64,000 nt of DNA from an uncultured Pirellulaceae bacterium (GTDB taxonomy: Bacteria > Planctomycetota > Planctomycetia > Pirellulales > Pirellulaceae), in NCBI GenBank assembly GCA_905480235.1, contig CAJQPP010000078.1, positions 1 through 64,000 of the forward strand, in the 5' to 3' direction. The position numbers and the translations under genes are program-made. The notes under the pieces are model-generated. The model was not told where the DNA came from and did not search any database. It saw nothing but the letters and a program-made list of their open reading frames with translations. How positions within the stretch are numbered: position 1 is the stretch's first letter; every line of letters starts with the position of its first letter. Below are positions 45,001 to 53,633 of the stretch, in pieces.

Positions 45001-47414
45001 GAGTTAGCAGTCTGCTGAAGCAATTCTTGCAAGTCGTGTAATGCAATTTCCACCGTTTTAGTCTGCTGATCGTCCAGCTTTCCATGACCAAAACGTACGA
45101 GATAGTAGGAATCTGTGATGGTTTTCGTCAAGGTTCCGAGGCGATTTAAGGGCTCGTTTTTTGTCAAGCTGTGGGCAACTGACTCCGCGAATTCACGATG
45201 CGTCTGCTGGGGCAGTTTATGAAACCCAGCCTGTTCTAAATACTCCAACATCTGTCGGTAGAAGGGAACCTCATCGGCGCGCCCCCCGAATTCCCGAACC
45301 ACCCAACCCGAGAGCTTGGGAGAGACCAAATTGAGGGCTCTCGCAATGCCTCGTCGAACCCCTCTCAAACTTCCGTACTCTGTCTTTTTCCGACGATTTT
45401 GCCGTACAGCCCGTTCCCTCAAATAGATCACCAATCCCAGAGCCAACATGATAATGATAAAACCTGGAACCGCGTACCGCTTCCAACCGTTGGGTTCTTG
45501 CAGGTCTTCCCGTAAACGACCGAGCGAATTTTGCCACCAATCGAGATCGAGAACCCGCAGCGCCCCCGACAGGTTTAATTGATCAGCGGAAACGATACGC
45601 GTCTGCGTATCTGCCTGCAGTCCGAGAACGTAATCTCGCCACAGACTTTTGGCGAAATCCAGCGCTTCGTCGGCACTAGTTACCTGATCATTGGTATCCG
45701 ACGAGGGTGTGGGATCCAGACGTAACCACGCTCCCGTTTCATTCGCTTGCCCAGTTTGCATTAAATAATTGGAGCAATCCTCGGGCCGAATGTAAGCCTC
45801 CACCCAGGCGTGGGCATGCTGGGCCTCCACATCCAGGTGACCACCAAATCCATTAATATCTCCGCCCCGGTATCCGACCACCAAGCGACTGGGAATGCCT
45901 TGGCTACGCAACATCAGTGCCAGCGCAGAGGCGTAATACTCACAATGGCCTGAGCGATGATTGGCGAAGAAATCCTCCACGCTATCGAGGGCTTCGTCCC
46001 GATCAATGTCTCGATAGTCCAAGGTATAAGAAAACTGACCTGATTTAAAATAGGCCTCCATTTGGCGGGCGATGGAATTATGATTATTGCCCGTGACCCG
46101 ACTGCCGATCTCACCCGCCACCTGAACCAAAGTAGGATAGCGTTCGCGATCGAGGTAGGTGTACCATTTGTAATTGCCAGGATCCTGCTCCTCGGTCAAA
46201 CATACAAGCCCATCTCTAGCGACATACGGATAAGCAGAGAAAAATTCGCCGCTACTGAGAATCGGTATTTTCAAACGGTAACGGAAATGTGAAACGGTGA
46301 TCTTTTCTGCTGACCGCTGACGCGTCAGTGCTCCCAACGGCCAACACCACTCGTAATCCGTCAGGAATTCCCCAACGCTGGTGAAACGAGGTGGCATTGC
46401 GGTGTACAGCAATGGATCATCGGTTGGCTCTAAGACGATCTCCTGAGTCACCCAACGATCGGTCGCTTCCATCTTTAATGGACGAAAATCTGACGGGTAA
46501 ATCTGATAGGGCGGGGCTACCCATTTCGTGCGATTACCATCGATTTCAAGATTGCTAAGTGCCATGCCTCGCAGGTAGGGATCCCGGCTTGGTTGAAATG
46601 TTTTTTGTTCATCGCCCGAATACCAATACCTCACATTCATCTGTAATTTGCTGGAAAGCAAGATCAGATCCGAATGGTTCATGCTTACTTTTTCGTCAAA
46701 CCCCGTGGCCTGCATCGGCATCTCTTTGGGGCCGGCCCAGGAGGTGTTATCTCGGGGTAAGAAATAGAAAAGCAAGACTGAAAAAAACAGCGCACCAGAT
46801 GCAAATATCAAAAAGGCCACCACCATGCGTCGTAAGACGCCCCGCTGGAGTGCTGGCTTGGTACTGATGGTCCAAACCGCATACTCTGGGGCTCTGCGCC
46901 GAGAGTTGGATAGCCTTAAGGAGGCTTCATTTTGAAGCTTGACCAATTGGCGATCCTGGTAAAGATGCAGCACCATCATGGTGACGCCTGCGATCATCAT
47001 GTAGATGATAAACAAGACTCCGCCTTCAAAGCCCAGATTAAAAACCGCCCCCACGACGATTTGCAATAAACTCAGCACCATGACTTGCCAATAAACTCTC
47101 GCACTTTTCTTTTGGAAAGTCAGGATAGTCTGCAAATAGACCAGCAGTTTCCCAACCCCCAGCAGGTGACGCACACTGTCATTCGTAAAATAGAAATTGG
47201 AAACGGTAAGAATTGTGACCAAGACCGCCAACAAGTTGGCAACCCAATTAGGCAAGCGAAACCACTTCAGCCAATCGACCAAAATCATCGACGCACTGAC
47301 GCCCAAGACAGCCACAAAGAAAGGCTCAAAGTCACCTTGTCCCATACCCAGCAATAAACCGCTGAGCGCCACGGTCGCCAAAATCAAAAAAGGCAGCGTG
47401 CGTTCGACACTCAT
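44997..47414 (-). CDS. TgpA-type membrane transglutaminase-like protein
   Basis: Protein of 805 aa with several N-terminal membrane helices (about 8-200), a periplasmic transglutaminase core at about 420-590 and a C-terminal helix near 685-705 followed by a DUF4129-like tail. The catalytic triad is visible: Cys in GHCEYYASAL, His in AHAWVEAYI, Asp in RLDPTPSS. This family (DUF3488 plus transglut core) is regularly encoded after MoxR and DUF58 genes; P. aeruginosa TgpA is essential, but the substrate is not known. Overlaps with both neighbours are 4 nt (ATGA), so the operon is translationally coupled. Confidence 0.92.
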   Translation of the reverse strand: MSVERTLPFLILATVALSGLLLGMGQGDFEPFFVAVLGVSASMILVDWLKWFRLPNWVANLLAVLVTILTVSNFYFTNDSVRHLLGVGKLLVYLQTILTFQKKSARVYWQVMVLSLLQIVVGAVFNLGFEGGVLFIIYMMIAGVTMMVLHLYQDRQLVKLQNEASLRLSNSRRRAPEYAVWTISTKPALQRGVLRRMVVAFLIFASGALFFSVLLFYFLPRDNTSWAGPKEMPMQATGFDEKVSMNHSDLILLSSKLQMNVRYWYSGDEQKTFQPSRDPYLRGMALSNLEIDGNRTKWVAPPYQIYPSDFRPLKMEATDRWVTQEIVLEPTDDPLLYTAMPPRFTSVGEFLTDYEWCWPLGALTRQRSAEKITVSHFRYRLKIPILSSGEFFSAYPYVARDGLVCLTEEQDPGNYKWYTYLDRERYPTLVQVAGEIGSRVTGNNHNSIARQMEAYFKSGQFSYTLDYRDIDRDEALDSVEDFFANHRSGHCEYYASALALMLRSQGIPSRLVVGYRGGDINGFGGHLDVEAQHAHAWVEAYIRPEDCSNYLMQTGQANETGAWLRLDPTPSSDTNDQVTSADEALDFAKSLWRDYVLGLQADTQTRIVSADQLNLSGALRVLDLDWWQNSLGRLREDLQEPNGWKRYAVPGFIIIMLALGLVIYLRERAVRQNRRKKTEYGSLRGVRRGIARALNLVSPKLSGWVVREFGGRADEVPFYRQMLEYLEQAGFHKLPQQTHREFAESVAHSLTKNEPLNRLGTLTKTITDSYYLVRFGHGKLDDQQTKTVEIALHDLQELLQQTANS

Positions 47415-48595
47415 GCGTCGTTCTCCAGCTGCTTGGCGATCTGATTCAAAAATTCGCCGGGCTTAATCGAAGGCGGTTGAAAATAGCGCGTCAAATCTTC
47501 CCGTGTTACATCAATCCACTTCCCGCGAAACGTTGGTAAATCCGCCTCGGCGAAAGCCTGTTCTTGACTACGCGTACTGATCACAATCACAGAGCGTGCG
47601 CGAGCGGATGCCGGCACCAAGGATTCCCAGGCGTCATGAAAGCCATTCGATTCGGCTGGCTGAATCGTTGCCAACACCTCCATCAACGCAGCCAATGCGA
47701 TTCCATTTAAGTGTTCGCATACCCATTGCTGATCCCCGCATACGCCCACTGCCGGCTGACCGCGGCCCACCGAGTACTTTTTGAAGATGGTTGCCATCAG
47801 AGAAAGCGTCATTTCGATATCACCCTCTGCTTGGCTGGTTTCTGCCAAATCCAAAATCAACACAAGTCGACGATCTTGCTGCTGCTCGTTTTGCCGAACC
47901 ATTAAATCGCCGTGGCGTGCGGAACTCCGCCAATGCACCTGCCTTGGATTATCCCCCGTCACCCATGGCCGCAACGCATAAAAATCACCGGTTTCGGAAC
48001 GCTGCTGACGTTGTTTTTTTGCTTCCCCGCGACTGAGCGATTGCGTCATTTGGTCCCACGAGCGGTGTAACCGACCAATCGCGGGCGCAACGTAAAAGGT
48101 CTCAACATTCTGCAATTTGATCTTGGAGCGAATCAACCCCACCGGGAAAGCGGAACTGATTTGCGCGGGGCCCAGTTGATAAATTCCTCTTTTCACCAGC
48201 AGGCACTGATAGCCAACATCGGTCTCGGCGGCAGGTGCAATTGGCGGCACCAACACCGTAACCCGGTCCAAATATTTGGCGTCCACTCGACCGATGCGAT
48301 CCACAACACGCAGCCCCCAAGATGGGATTCGCGTGCGGGAATTTTTCAGACGCCAACCCACCGTAAAGGGACTCCCGGCGAAGATCATACGTGGGAGACG
48401 GCGCACACCAATGACCCGCTCCAGCATCTTCATCGAGATGCGCCAGTTAAAGAAAAAGGGAGCGATCATCAGCCCCGAAAGCAACATCAGCAAATTCACT
48501 TGCCGGATAATCGCTCCGAGGATGATAAATGCCAACACCGACATGAAAGACAAGCCTTCGTAGGTAATTCGGGTGTGGCGTCGTGGATATTTCAT
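47411..48595 (-). CDS. DUF58 domain protein
   Basis: Protein of 394 aa with two membrane helices near residues 15-50 and the DUF58 core FYALRPWVTGDNPRQVHWRSSARHGDLMVRQ-type segment near 205-240. After that a von Willebrand A-like fold follows (RRLVLILDLAETSQ, SVIVISTRS). DUF58 proteins act with MoxR ATPases as a chaperone or regulator pair in the envelope. It overlaps the transglutaminase gene by 4 nt and is 28 nt downstream of moxR. Confidence 0.92.
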   Translation of the reverse strand: MKYPRRHTRITYEGLSFMSVLAFIILGAIIRQVNLLMLLSGLMIAPFFFNWRISMKMLERVIGVRRLPRMIFAGSPFTVGWRLKNSRTRIPSWGLRVVDRIGRVDAKYLDRVTVLVPPIAPAAETDVGYQCLLVKRGIYQLGPAQISSAFPVGLIRSKIKLQNVETFYVAPAIGRLHRSWDQMTQSLSRGEAKKQRQQRSETGDFYALRPWVTGDNPRQVHWRSSARHGDLMVRQNEQQQDRRLVLILDLAETSQAEGDIEMTLSLMATIFKKYSVGRGQPAVGVCGDQQWVCEHLNGIALAALMEVLATIQPAESNGFHDAWESLVPASARARSVIVISTRSQEQAFAEADLPTFRGKWIDVTREDLTRYFQPPSIKPGEFLNQIAKQLENDA

Positions 48596-48623
48596 GGCAA
48601 AAAGCCTCGCCTCCCTTCCAAAA

Positions 48624-49574
48624 TCAAGGGGCAGCGATCTGATTCAATATTTCCCCAATGATGGCTTCCGATGCTTGCCGATCCCCTTCACTGGATTGGC
48701 CTTTCAGCAGAATCCGGTGAGACAGCACGGCCACTGCCAGGCCCTTGGCATCGTCGGGAATGACGTAGTTGCGTCCTTCCACCAATGCAGTCGCTTGTGC
48801 GGCACGGCTCCACAACAACAATCCACGGGTACTGACGCCCACATCCAAAGCCGGCGTTTCCCGAGTAGCGTGCACGACATCCAACATGTATTGGGTGATC
48901 GCGGGTTCCATTTTCACTTCACGCACCGCCGCTTGCAGCTGCCTGACCATCGTCTTGTCAATCACGTGCTGGAGCTGCTCGACGGGCTCGCCGGCGCGGT
49001 GACTTTCCACGATTTGCTGCTCAACTTCGCGATCAGGATAACCCATGGACACCCTCAACAAAAAGCGATCCAACTGGCTTTCCGGAAGGACATAGGTACC
49101 CTCGAATTCAAATGGGTTTTGCGTCGCAATCACCATAAAGGGCTGAGGCAGAGGGTGCGTCTTTCCATCTACGGAAACCTGGCCGTCACTCATGGCTTCC
49201 AATAACGCACTCTGGGTTCGCGGCGGAGCACGATTGATTTCATCGGCCAATACGAAATGGTTAAAAACCGGTCCCGGATGGAAAACGAATTCCTCGTTTT
49301 GTGAATGGTAGATCAGACTACCCGTAATATCGCTGGGCAATAAATCTGGTGTGAACTGCAAGCGACAGAAATCACCGTTGATACTCTTCGCCAAAGCTTT
49401 TCCCATCAGCGTTTTGCCAACACCCGGCACGTCTTCAAGGAGAATATGTTCGCCGGCAAAAAGAGCGACCAAACAAAGCCTGGCAACATTGCGTTTTCCC
49501 AATACAACACTCGCAATGTTGTCTTCGAGTTTGCCAATTTTGGCCTGCAAATCAGGCATTTGATTATTGTCCAC
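48624..49574 (-). CDS. MoxR-family AAA+ ATPase
   Basis: Cytoplasmic AAA+ ATPase of about 316 aa. Walker A EDVPGVGKTLMG, Walker B HFVLADEINRAPP, sensor 1 MVIATQNPFE and the MoxR lid region (STRGLLLWSRAAQA) are present. It assembles as a hexamer to activate the products of the DUF58 and transglutaminase genes. Start choice: the GTG at 49574 has GGAAG 7 nt upstream; the GTG at 49604 used by the track has only a weak GGGTGA. It is the first gene of the operon, running to the YchF-like gene. Confidence 0.94.
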   Translation of the reverse strand: MDNNQMPDLQAKIGKLEDNIASVVLGKRNVARLCLVALFAGEHILLEDVPGVGKTLMGKALAKSINGDFCRLQFTPDLLPSDITGSLIYHSQNEEFVFHPGPVFNHFVLADEINRAPPRTQSALLEAMSDGQVSVDGKTHPLPQPFMVIATQNPFEFEGTYVLPESQLDRFLLRVSMGYPDREVEQQIVESHRAGEPVEQLQHVIDKTMVRQLQAAVREVKMEPAITQYMLDVVHATRETPALDVGVSTRGLLLWSRAAQATALVEGRNYVIPDDAKGLAVAVLSHRILLKGQSSEGDRQASEAIIGEILNQIAAP

Positions 49575-49725
49575 GCCGCAGCTTCCATACTCATCAGGTT
49601 CCACTCACCCGTTCGAGGTCGTCGCCCCGAACTACGCATCCTAATATTACCTGTTTTACGAGATATTGTCTGCTGTACGGGTATTCCTTTGAAATCGTCC
49701 ACGGCTGCTTTTCTAATTCAGCGCA

Positions 49726-49755
49726 TAAAAAAACCCCGCCTCATGGGGCGGGGTC
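49726..49755 (-). terminator. Rho-independent terminator (minus strand)
   Basis: Minus strand: ACCCCGCC-CCATGA-GGCGGGGT followed by seven T. It ends the two-gene unit 50908-49782 and shields the MoxR operon. Confidence 0.9.
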
Positions 49756-49781
49756 GCATAATATTTTTTTAGCCGGCCTGC

Positions 49782-50036
49782 CTAAACATAGAAACGATTG
49801 AATATTTCCAATACCGTCCGAGGCTTACCGTCGGACGTTTTCCATGGTTCTTCGGTCAAACCGCCATATTCCTGGATGTTTAAGAACAGCATGATTGTGC
49901 CGATCAACAAACAGGCTAAGGCGATGATCAACATCACTGTGTAAATCGAAAAATCCTGTTTCCGGACCACCGCGGTGGGCGACTGGAAAGTCGTATCGCC
50001 AATTGGCTCAGAGGCTTCAAAATTCGGTTCAGACAT
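49782..50036 (-). CDS. Small single-pass membrane protein
   Basis: Protein of 84 aa with one hydrophobic helix (YTVMLIIALACLLIGTIMLFL, about residues 32-52), a soluble N-terminus and a short acidic/aromatic C-terminus. No named family; such small proteins are common in planctomycetes. It follows the coiled-coil protein gene by 29 nt and ends before a strong terminator, so the two are probably expressed together. Confidence 0.65.
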   Translation of the reverse strand: MSEPNFEASEPIGDTTFQSPTAVVRKQDFSIYTVMLIIALACLLIGTIMLFLNIQEYGGLTEEPWKTSDGKPRTVLEIFNRFYV

Positions 50037-50065
50037 TCTGAATAATTCCTTGTCTTATTTGCTTA

Positions 50066-50908
50066 TCAGCGATTGCTGGCGTCTTGCAGAATCCACTTGG
50101 TTGTGACTTGATCGTTTACCTGAACAGGGACCTTCGTCAGATTAGAGTCGACCCGTGCTGCCGAACGATTGTTCTGTGCTTCAAATACCGTCGCCGTACC
50201 CACGTAAGTGTCTCCGCGGTAGATATCAAAACTGTGACCACGACGAAGTCCATCGTCGAGGCCGAGATTGATGGCGATGTTTTTACCATCGATCGCAGTA
50301 ATTCGGCCTTTCAAATCCCGTGGGATGTGATTGGTCAAATCGTATTTATCCAAACCGTTGGCATTCATCACTTTGGTGCGTTGAGCATTCTCGGCTACTA
50401 AATCTGATCGCATGCTCTCCAATGCGACCTTTTTTGAATTGAGTTCAAAAATCTGGGCCGTCATATCAGTGACTTTACCTCGCTGCTCAGAAACAGACTC
50501 GGTCAGCAAACCCAGTTGCTTTTGCAGATTGTCAATCAGACCATCCTGCTCCGCGATACGACTTTCATTTTCTTTTACGACAATAAAAGACTCTGCTGCT
50601 TTTACTTTTTCATCGTTCCATCCATCGTTGGCGGTCTTGAAATCACGCTCGGCCTGTTGCAACTGTGACTCCAGTTGCTGGATGCGAATCATACGAGCGA
50701 CCTTTTCCTTTTTGATCTGCTCATTCTTGACATTAGCTTCACCGAGGATTCTCTCACGATTTTGAGCCAATTCCTCGATCTTATCCTTGTTCTCAATCGC
50801 CTGTTGTTTCCAGTTTTGATGAGATGCGTTGACCATCACGCCGATTACCATGAAGCAAACGCTCAGCAAGAGAATCAGAATCGTGATGATTTTGCCCACA
50901 AGATTCAT
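50066..50908 (-). CDS. Membrane-anchored coiled-coil protein with C-terminal beta domain
   Basis: Protein of 280 aa. An N-terminal anchor (IITILILLLSVCFMVIGVMV, about 7-27) is followed by a long coiled coil to about residue 190 (charged heptads such as KVARMIRIQQLESQLQQAE). The last 80 residues form a small beta domain with GRITAIDGKNIAINLGLDDGLRRG in one block, similar to the C-terminal domain of FlgT and related proteins that recur in planctomycete envelope proteins. Function unknown; a spacer or scaffold of the envelope is plausible. Co-transcribed with the 84-aa membrane protein. Confidence 0.75.
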   Translation of the reverse strand: MNLVGKIITILILLLSVCFMVIGVMVNASHQNWKQQAIENKDKIEELAQNRERILGEANVKNEQIKKEKVARMIRIQQLESQLQQAERDFKTANDGWNDEKVKAAESFIVVKENESRIAEQDGLIDNLQKQLGLLTESVSEQRGKVTDMTAQIFELNSKKVALESMRSDLVAENAQRTKVMNANGLDKYDLTNHIPRDLKGRITAIDGKNIAINLGLDDGLRRGHSFDIYRGDTYVGTATVFEAQNNRSAARVDSNLTKVPVQVNDQVTTKWILQDASNR

Positions 50909-51328
50909 TGCGAATCCCCAATAAAGTCAGGTCAGTTGGTCGTTCTTACTTATAATACTTCGCGGTGATTATCGATTCAGGAGCTGGGCTGAAGAAAATC
51001 CGAATTCCTTCGAGCACGCAAAGCCCCCATTCCACCAGTCTTACCGCAGCATGCCAGTATAATTGACTTCGGAAAAAAGTGTCAACGAAATCGCGGGGAA
51101 TCCTTTACCCCGTTGTATCCGGCACCGACTCGGTGATCTCTCCAGAATACGATGTTTTTACACGTTTTCACGGCGTTTTTTAAAATTCTGTGGGCAAAGA
51201 GGTCCGGCACTCCAGCAATTGCTGAGAAGCGCTGGCTCATAATCCCCATAATCGGTATATTTCCCGCCCCGGTTTGGCCCATGGGTCCATTGATCCATGG
51301 ACCTCGCCAAGAAAATCGGGTGGGATGA
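50909..51328. other. Intergenic region with no recognised gene
   Basis: About 420 bases between the divergent coiled-coil and methyltransferase genes. Small hairpins are present (CGGGG-9-CCCCG at about 51092-51110; CACCG-ACT-CGGTG at about 51123-51135) but neither has a T-run. The 66-aa minus ORF 51082-51282 has no gene-like features. Confidence 0.35.
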
Positions 51329-52294
51329 ATGCCTCAGATAAAAGAATCCAATTTAACGGCCTGCATCGGCTGGACGCGAGCTCCCTTTATGACTGATAAA
51401 GTTTCCCCCGCCACAAACGCCATAAAAGCGGAAGCGAATGCATCGAATCTTGATGTAAGACTGGCAAAACGTCCGGCGATCACGACCTATGATGCACGTC
51501 TCATCCGCCAACGCCCGCACCTTTTTCCACCCGAGGTCATTGGCGATCGGGATTTTCGCAAGATGGTACTGCGAGACAACTTCCCTTTACCATCGGACGA
51601 TTACCGGGAGGGATACCACGTCGCTTCCGACGCCAGTTATTGGCTTAATGGTCTGGAATGTTACCTGAAAACACTTAACACGATTGAAAGATATGGGCTT
51701 GAGATCCGTCACATGCTGGACTTTGGATGTGCGTCGGGACGTGTGACCCGACACTTTCGTTGCCAAATGGATGATGTACAAGTGTGGGCAGCGGACATTA
51801 ATCCCAAACATATTGACTGGCTGAGCACGCACATGCCGAGAAATCCCAAGGCAATGGCGGTTACCGAAACGCCTGGAATTGCGATTGCCGATAATTCGTT
51901 GGATTTCATTTCCGCGTATTCGGTTTTCACGCACATCGACGAAACGGAAGTCGCTTGGTTGGCTGAAATGCAACGCATTCTTCGTCCCGGTGGGTTAGCC
52001 TATTTCACCGTGCACAATGAAGACACTTGGCAAGCGATGAGCGACTTGGGGCCCGCCAATCGATTAGTCGCATCGATGCTCCGCCGAGAAGGTTTTACTT
52101 TAGAACGCCTTCAGCAGCCGATGGCCGTTGGCAAAACCGCGTATTACTTTGCGGACGAGGGAGCTTACCGGGCTCAAGTGTTCCACTCCAACTGCTATCT
52201 GCGAGATGTTTGGAGCCAATTTTTCAAAATCCATGAAATCATGCCTTGTGAACAGCAACGCCAGTCAGTCGTGGTCTTGACCAAGGAAGGTTGA
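51329..52294 (+). CDS. Class I SAM-dependent methyltransferase
   Basis: Protein of 321 aa. The methyltransferase core spans about residues 120-240: HMLDFGCASGRVTRHF (motif I, SAM-binding glycine region), VWAADINPKHIDWL (acidic end of strand 2), NSLDFISAYSVFTHI (motif post-II) and EMQRILRPGGLAYFTVH (motif III region). The N-terminal 100 residues are soluble with RPHLFPPEVIGDRDF and may bind the substrate. The start is uncertain: ATG 51329 is the longest; ATG 51389 would also keep the core. Substrate unknown. Confidence 0.85.
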   Translation: MPQIKESNLTACIGWTRAPFMTDKVSPATNAIKAEANASNLDVRLAKRPAITTYDARLIRQRPHLFPPEVIGDRDFRKMVLRDNFPLPSDDYREGYHVASDASYWLNGLECYLKTLNTIERYGLEIRHMLDFGCASGRVTRHFRCQMDDVQVWAADINPKHIDWLSTHMPRNPKAMAVTETPGIAIADNSLDFISAYSVFTHIDETEVAWLAEMQRILRPGGLAYFTVHNEDTWQAMSDLGPANRLVASMLRREGFTLERLQQPMAVGKTAYYFADEGAYRAQVFHSNCYLRDVWSQFFKIHEIMPCEQQRQSVVVLTKEG

Positions 52295-52369
52295 GTTTTG
52301 GCACGCGGGACCTCTCTGTCGCAGGCGTCCACACGCGCGACAAATTACCCGGGTAAATCAATGGCGTTC

Positions 52370-52388
52370 ATCTAGCTTTCGGCTAGAT
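52370..52388 (-). terminator. Hairpin overlapping the DUF1501 stop codon
   Basis: ATCTAGC-TTTCG-GCTAGAT is a perfect 7-bp inverted repeat that includes the stop codon of the DUF1501 gene. There is no T-run, so termination is only possible. A 12-bp palindrome, TTACCCGGGTAA, lies at 52345-52356. Confidence 0.4.
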
Positions 52389-53597
52389 AAACAAATCCAG
52401 TTTTTCAAAAGACCGCCCCAGAATCTCGGAGCTATCGACCCCCAGCCAGTCTTCCAGCACCGCAGCGTAAACGCGGCGGTAATCGACTGTAAATTTCAGA
52501 TCTCCCTGATCGAGGTCTGACATATCCGGATGTTGATTCAGAGGCCCCGCCTTCAAGCGCCCCCCAGCCAAAAACAAAGGCGCCGCGGTTCCATGATCCG
52601 TACCGCGGCTGGCATTCTCACGCACACGACGTCCAAACTCTGAAAAAGTCATCAGCAAGGTTCTTTCCGCATGCCCCTTATTTTTTAAATCCTCGTTAAA
52701 GGCCTGCGTGGCATCCCCCAATTGCTGCAGCAAAGCGGCGTGCGCTGCTGCCTGATTGGCATGGGTATCAAATCCATCATGAGTAACGTAGTAAATACGA
52801 GTCGGTAAACCAGATTCAATCAATTGCGAAACGGCGGCCAGTTTTTTTCCTAGCGAGGTTTCGGGGTACCTTTTCATGGCGTCGCTGGCACTCAGGATAC
52901 TCTCCAGCTTCCCGCTGGTCGTCATAGCCATGGAAGCGTTCTCGTGAATGAACCCTAACAGATCATCGCTGTGACTTCGTTGCTTTGTCAGATTAGTGGC
53001 GATCCCTTGCGACAAGGGTTGATGATCGCCCAGTCGCAACCGGAACTGATCCAAACTCTGGATGGACGCGACCGGCTTGGTTCGCGTTGTGAGCGCCAGC
53101 GGTTGCCTTTCACCGCCGTAGTGAATCGCTGGCAGTTCACCCGAAAGGTGTGCGTCCACACAACGTCCCAGCCACCCTCTGGGAAACTCCTTGGTATTCC
53201 GATGGGCGGTGTGCCAAAGATCCATGGATTCAAAATGGGAGCGATTGGGGTTCGGATATCCCACCCCTTGCACAACCGACAATTGTCCCTCATCCAACAG
53301 CCGGGCAAACCCACTCAAAGCAGGGTGCCAGCCAATTTCATCATCAATTTTTGCAACCTGTGCTTTATCAATTGCCAGCGTAAATCGGTTTCGGTAGTAC
53401 TCGTCATTGGCGTAAGGGATGACCGTATTTAATCCGTCGTTCCCGCCCGACAACTGAATTACCACAAGAATTTTCTCGTCGGATTTCTGGCTCGCTTGGC
53501 GTGAGGCTCCCCATAAAAATGGCGGCGCCGCGGCACCTGCAGTGATTAATGCTGCGCCACCAAAGGTAGCTTGTATCATTTTTCTTCTGGTAACCAT
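52383..53597 (-). CDS. DUF1501 domain protein (Tat-exported)
   Basis: Protein of 404 aa with a twin-arginine-type signal (TRRKMIQATFGGAALITAGAAA). DUF1501 features include VVIQLSGGNDGLNTVIP, GYPNPNRSHFESMDLWHTA, MTFSEFGRRVRENASRGTDHGTAAP-type segments and the C-terminal YRRVYAAVLEDWLG. The fold is related to the alkaline phosphatase/sulfatase group; the biochemical role is not established. It is paired with the DUF1800 gene upstream (36 nt gap), the usual arrangement in planctomycetes and other bacteria. Confidence 0.93.
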   Translation of the reverse strand: MVTRRKMIQATFGGAALITAGAAAPPFLWGASRQASQKSDEKILVVIQLSGGNDGLNTVIPYANDEYYRNRFTLAIDKAQVAKIDDEIGWHPALSGFARLLDEGQLSVVQGVGYPNPNRSHFESMDLWHTAHRNTKEFPRGWLGRCVDAHLSGELPAIHYGGERQPLALTTRTKPVASIQSLDQFRLRLGDHQPLSQGIATNLTKQRSHSDDLLGFIHENASMAMTTSGKLESILSASDAMKRYPETSLGKKLAAVSQLIESGLPTRIYYVTHDGFDTHANQAAAHAALLQQLGDATQAFNEDLKNKGHAERTLLMTFSEFGRRVRENASRGTDHGTAAPLFLAGGRLKAGPLNQHPDMSDLDQGDLKFTVDYRRVYAAVLEDWLGVDSSEILGRSFEKLDLFI

Positions 53598-53633
53598 CTT
53601 TGTCTCCTCTGACTAACTCAAGCGAAAGGGAAG

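Noticed and set aside
48161-48661. Plus-strand ORFs (48161-48661, 48573-49205) opposite DUF58 and moxR
   Set aside because: DUF58 and MoxR motifs define the coding strand; these are antisense shadows.
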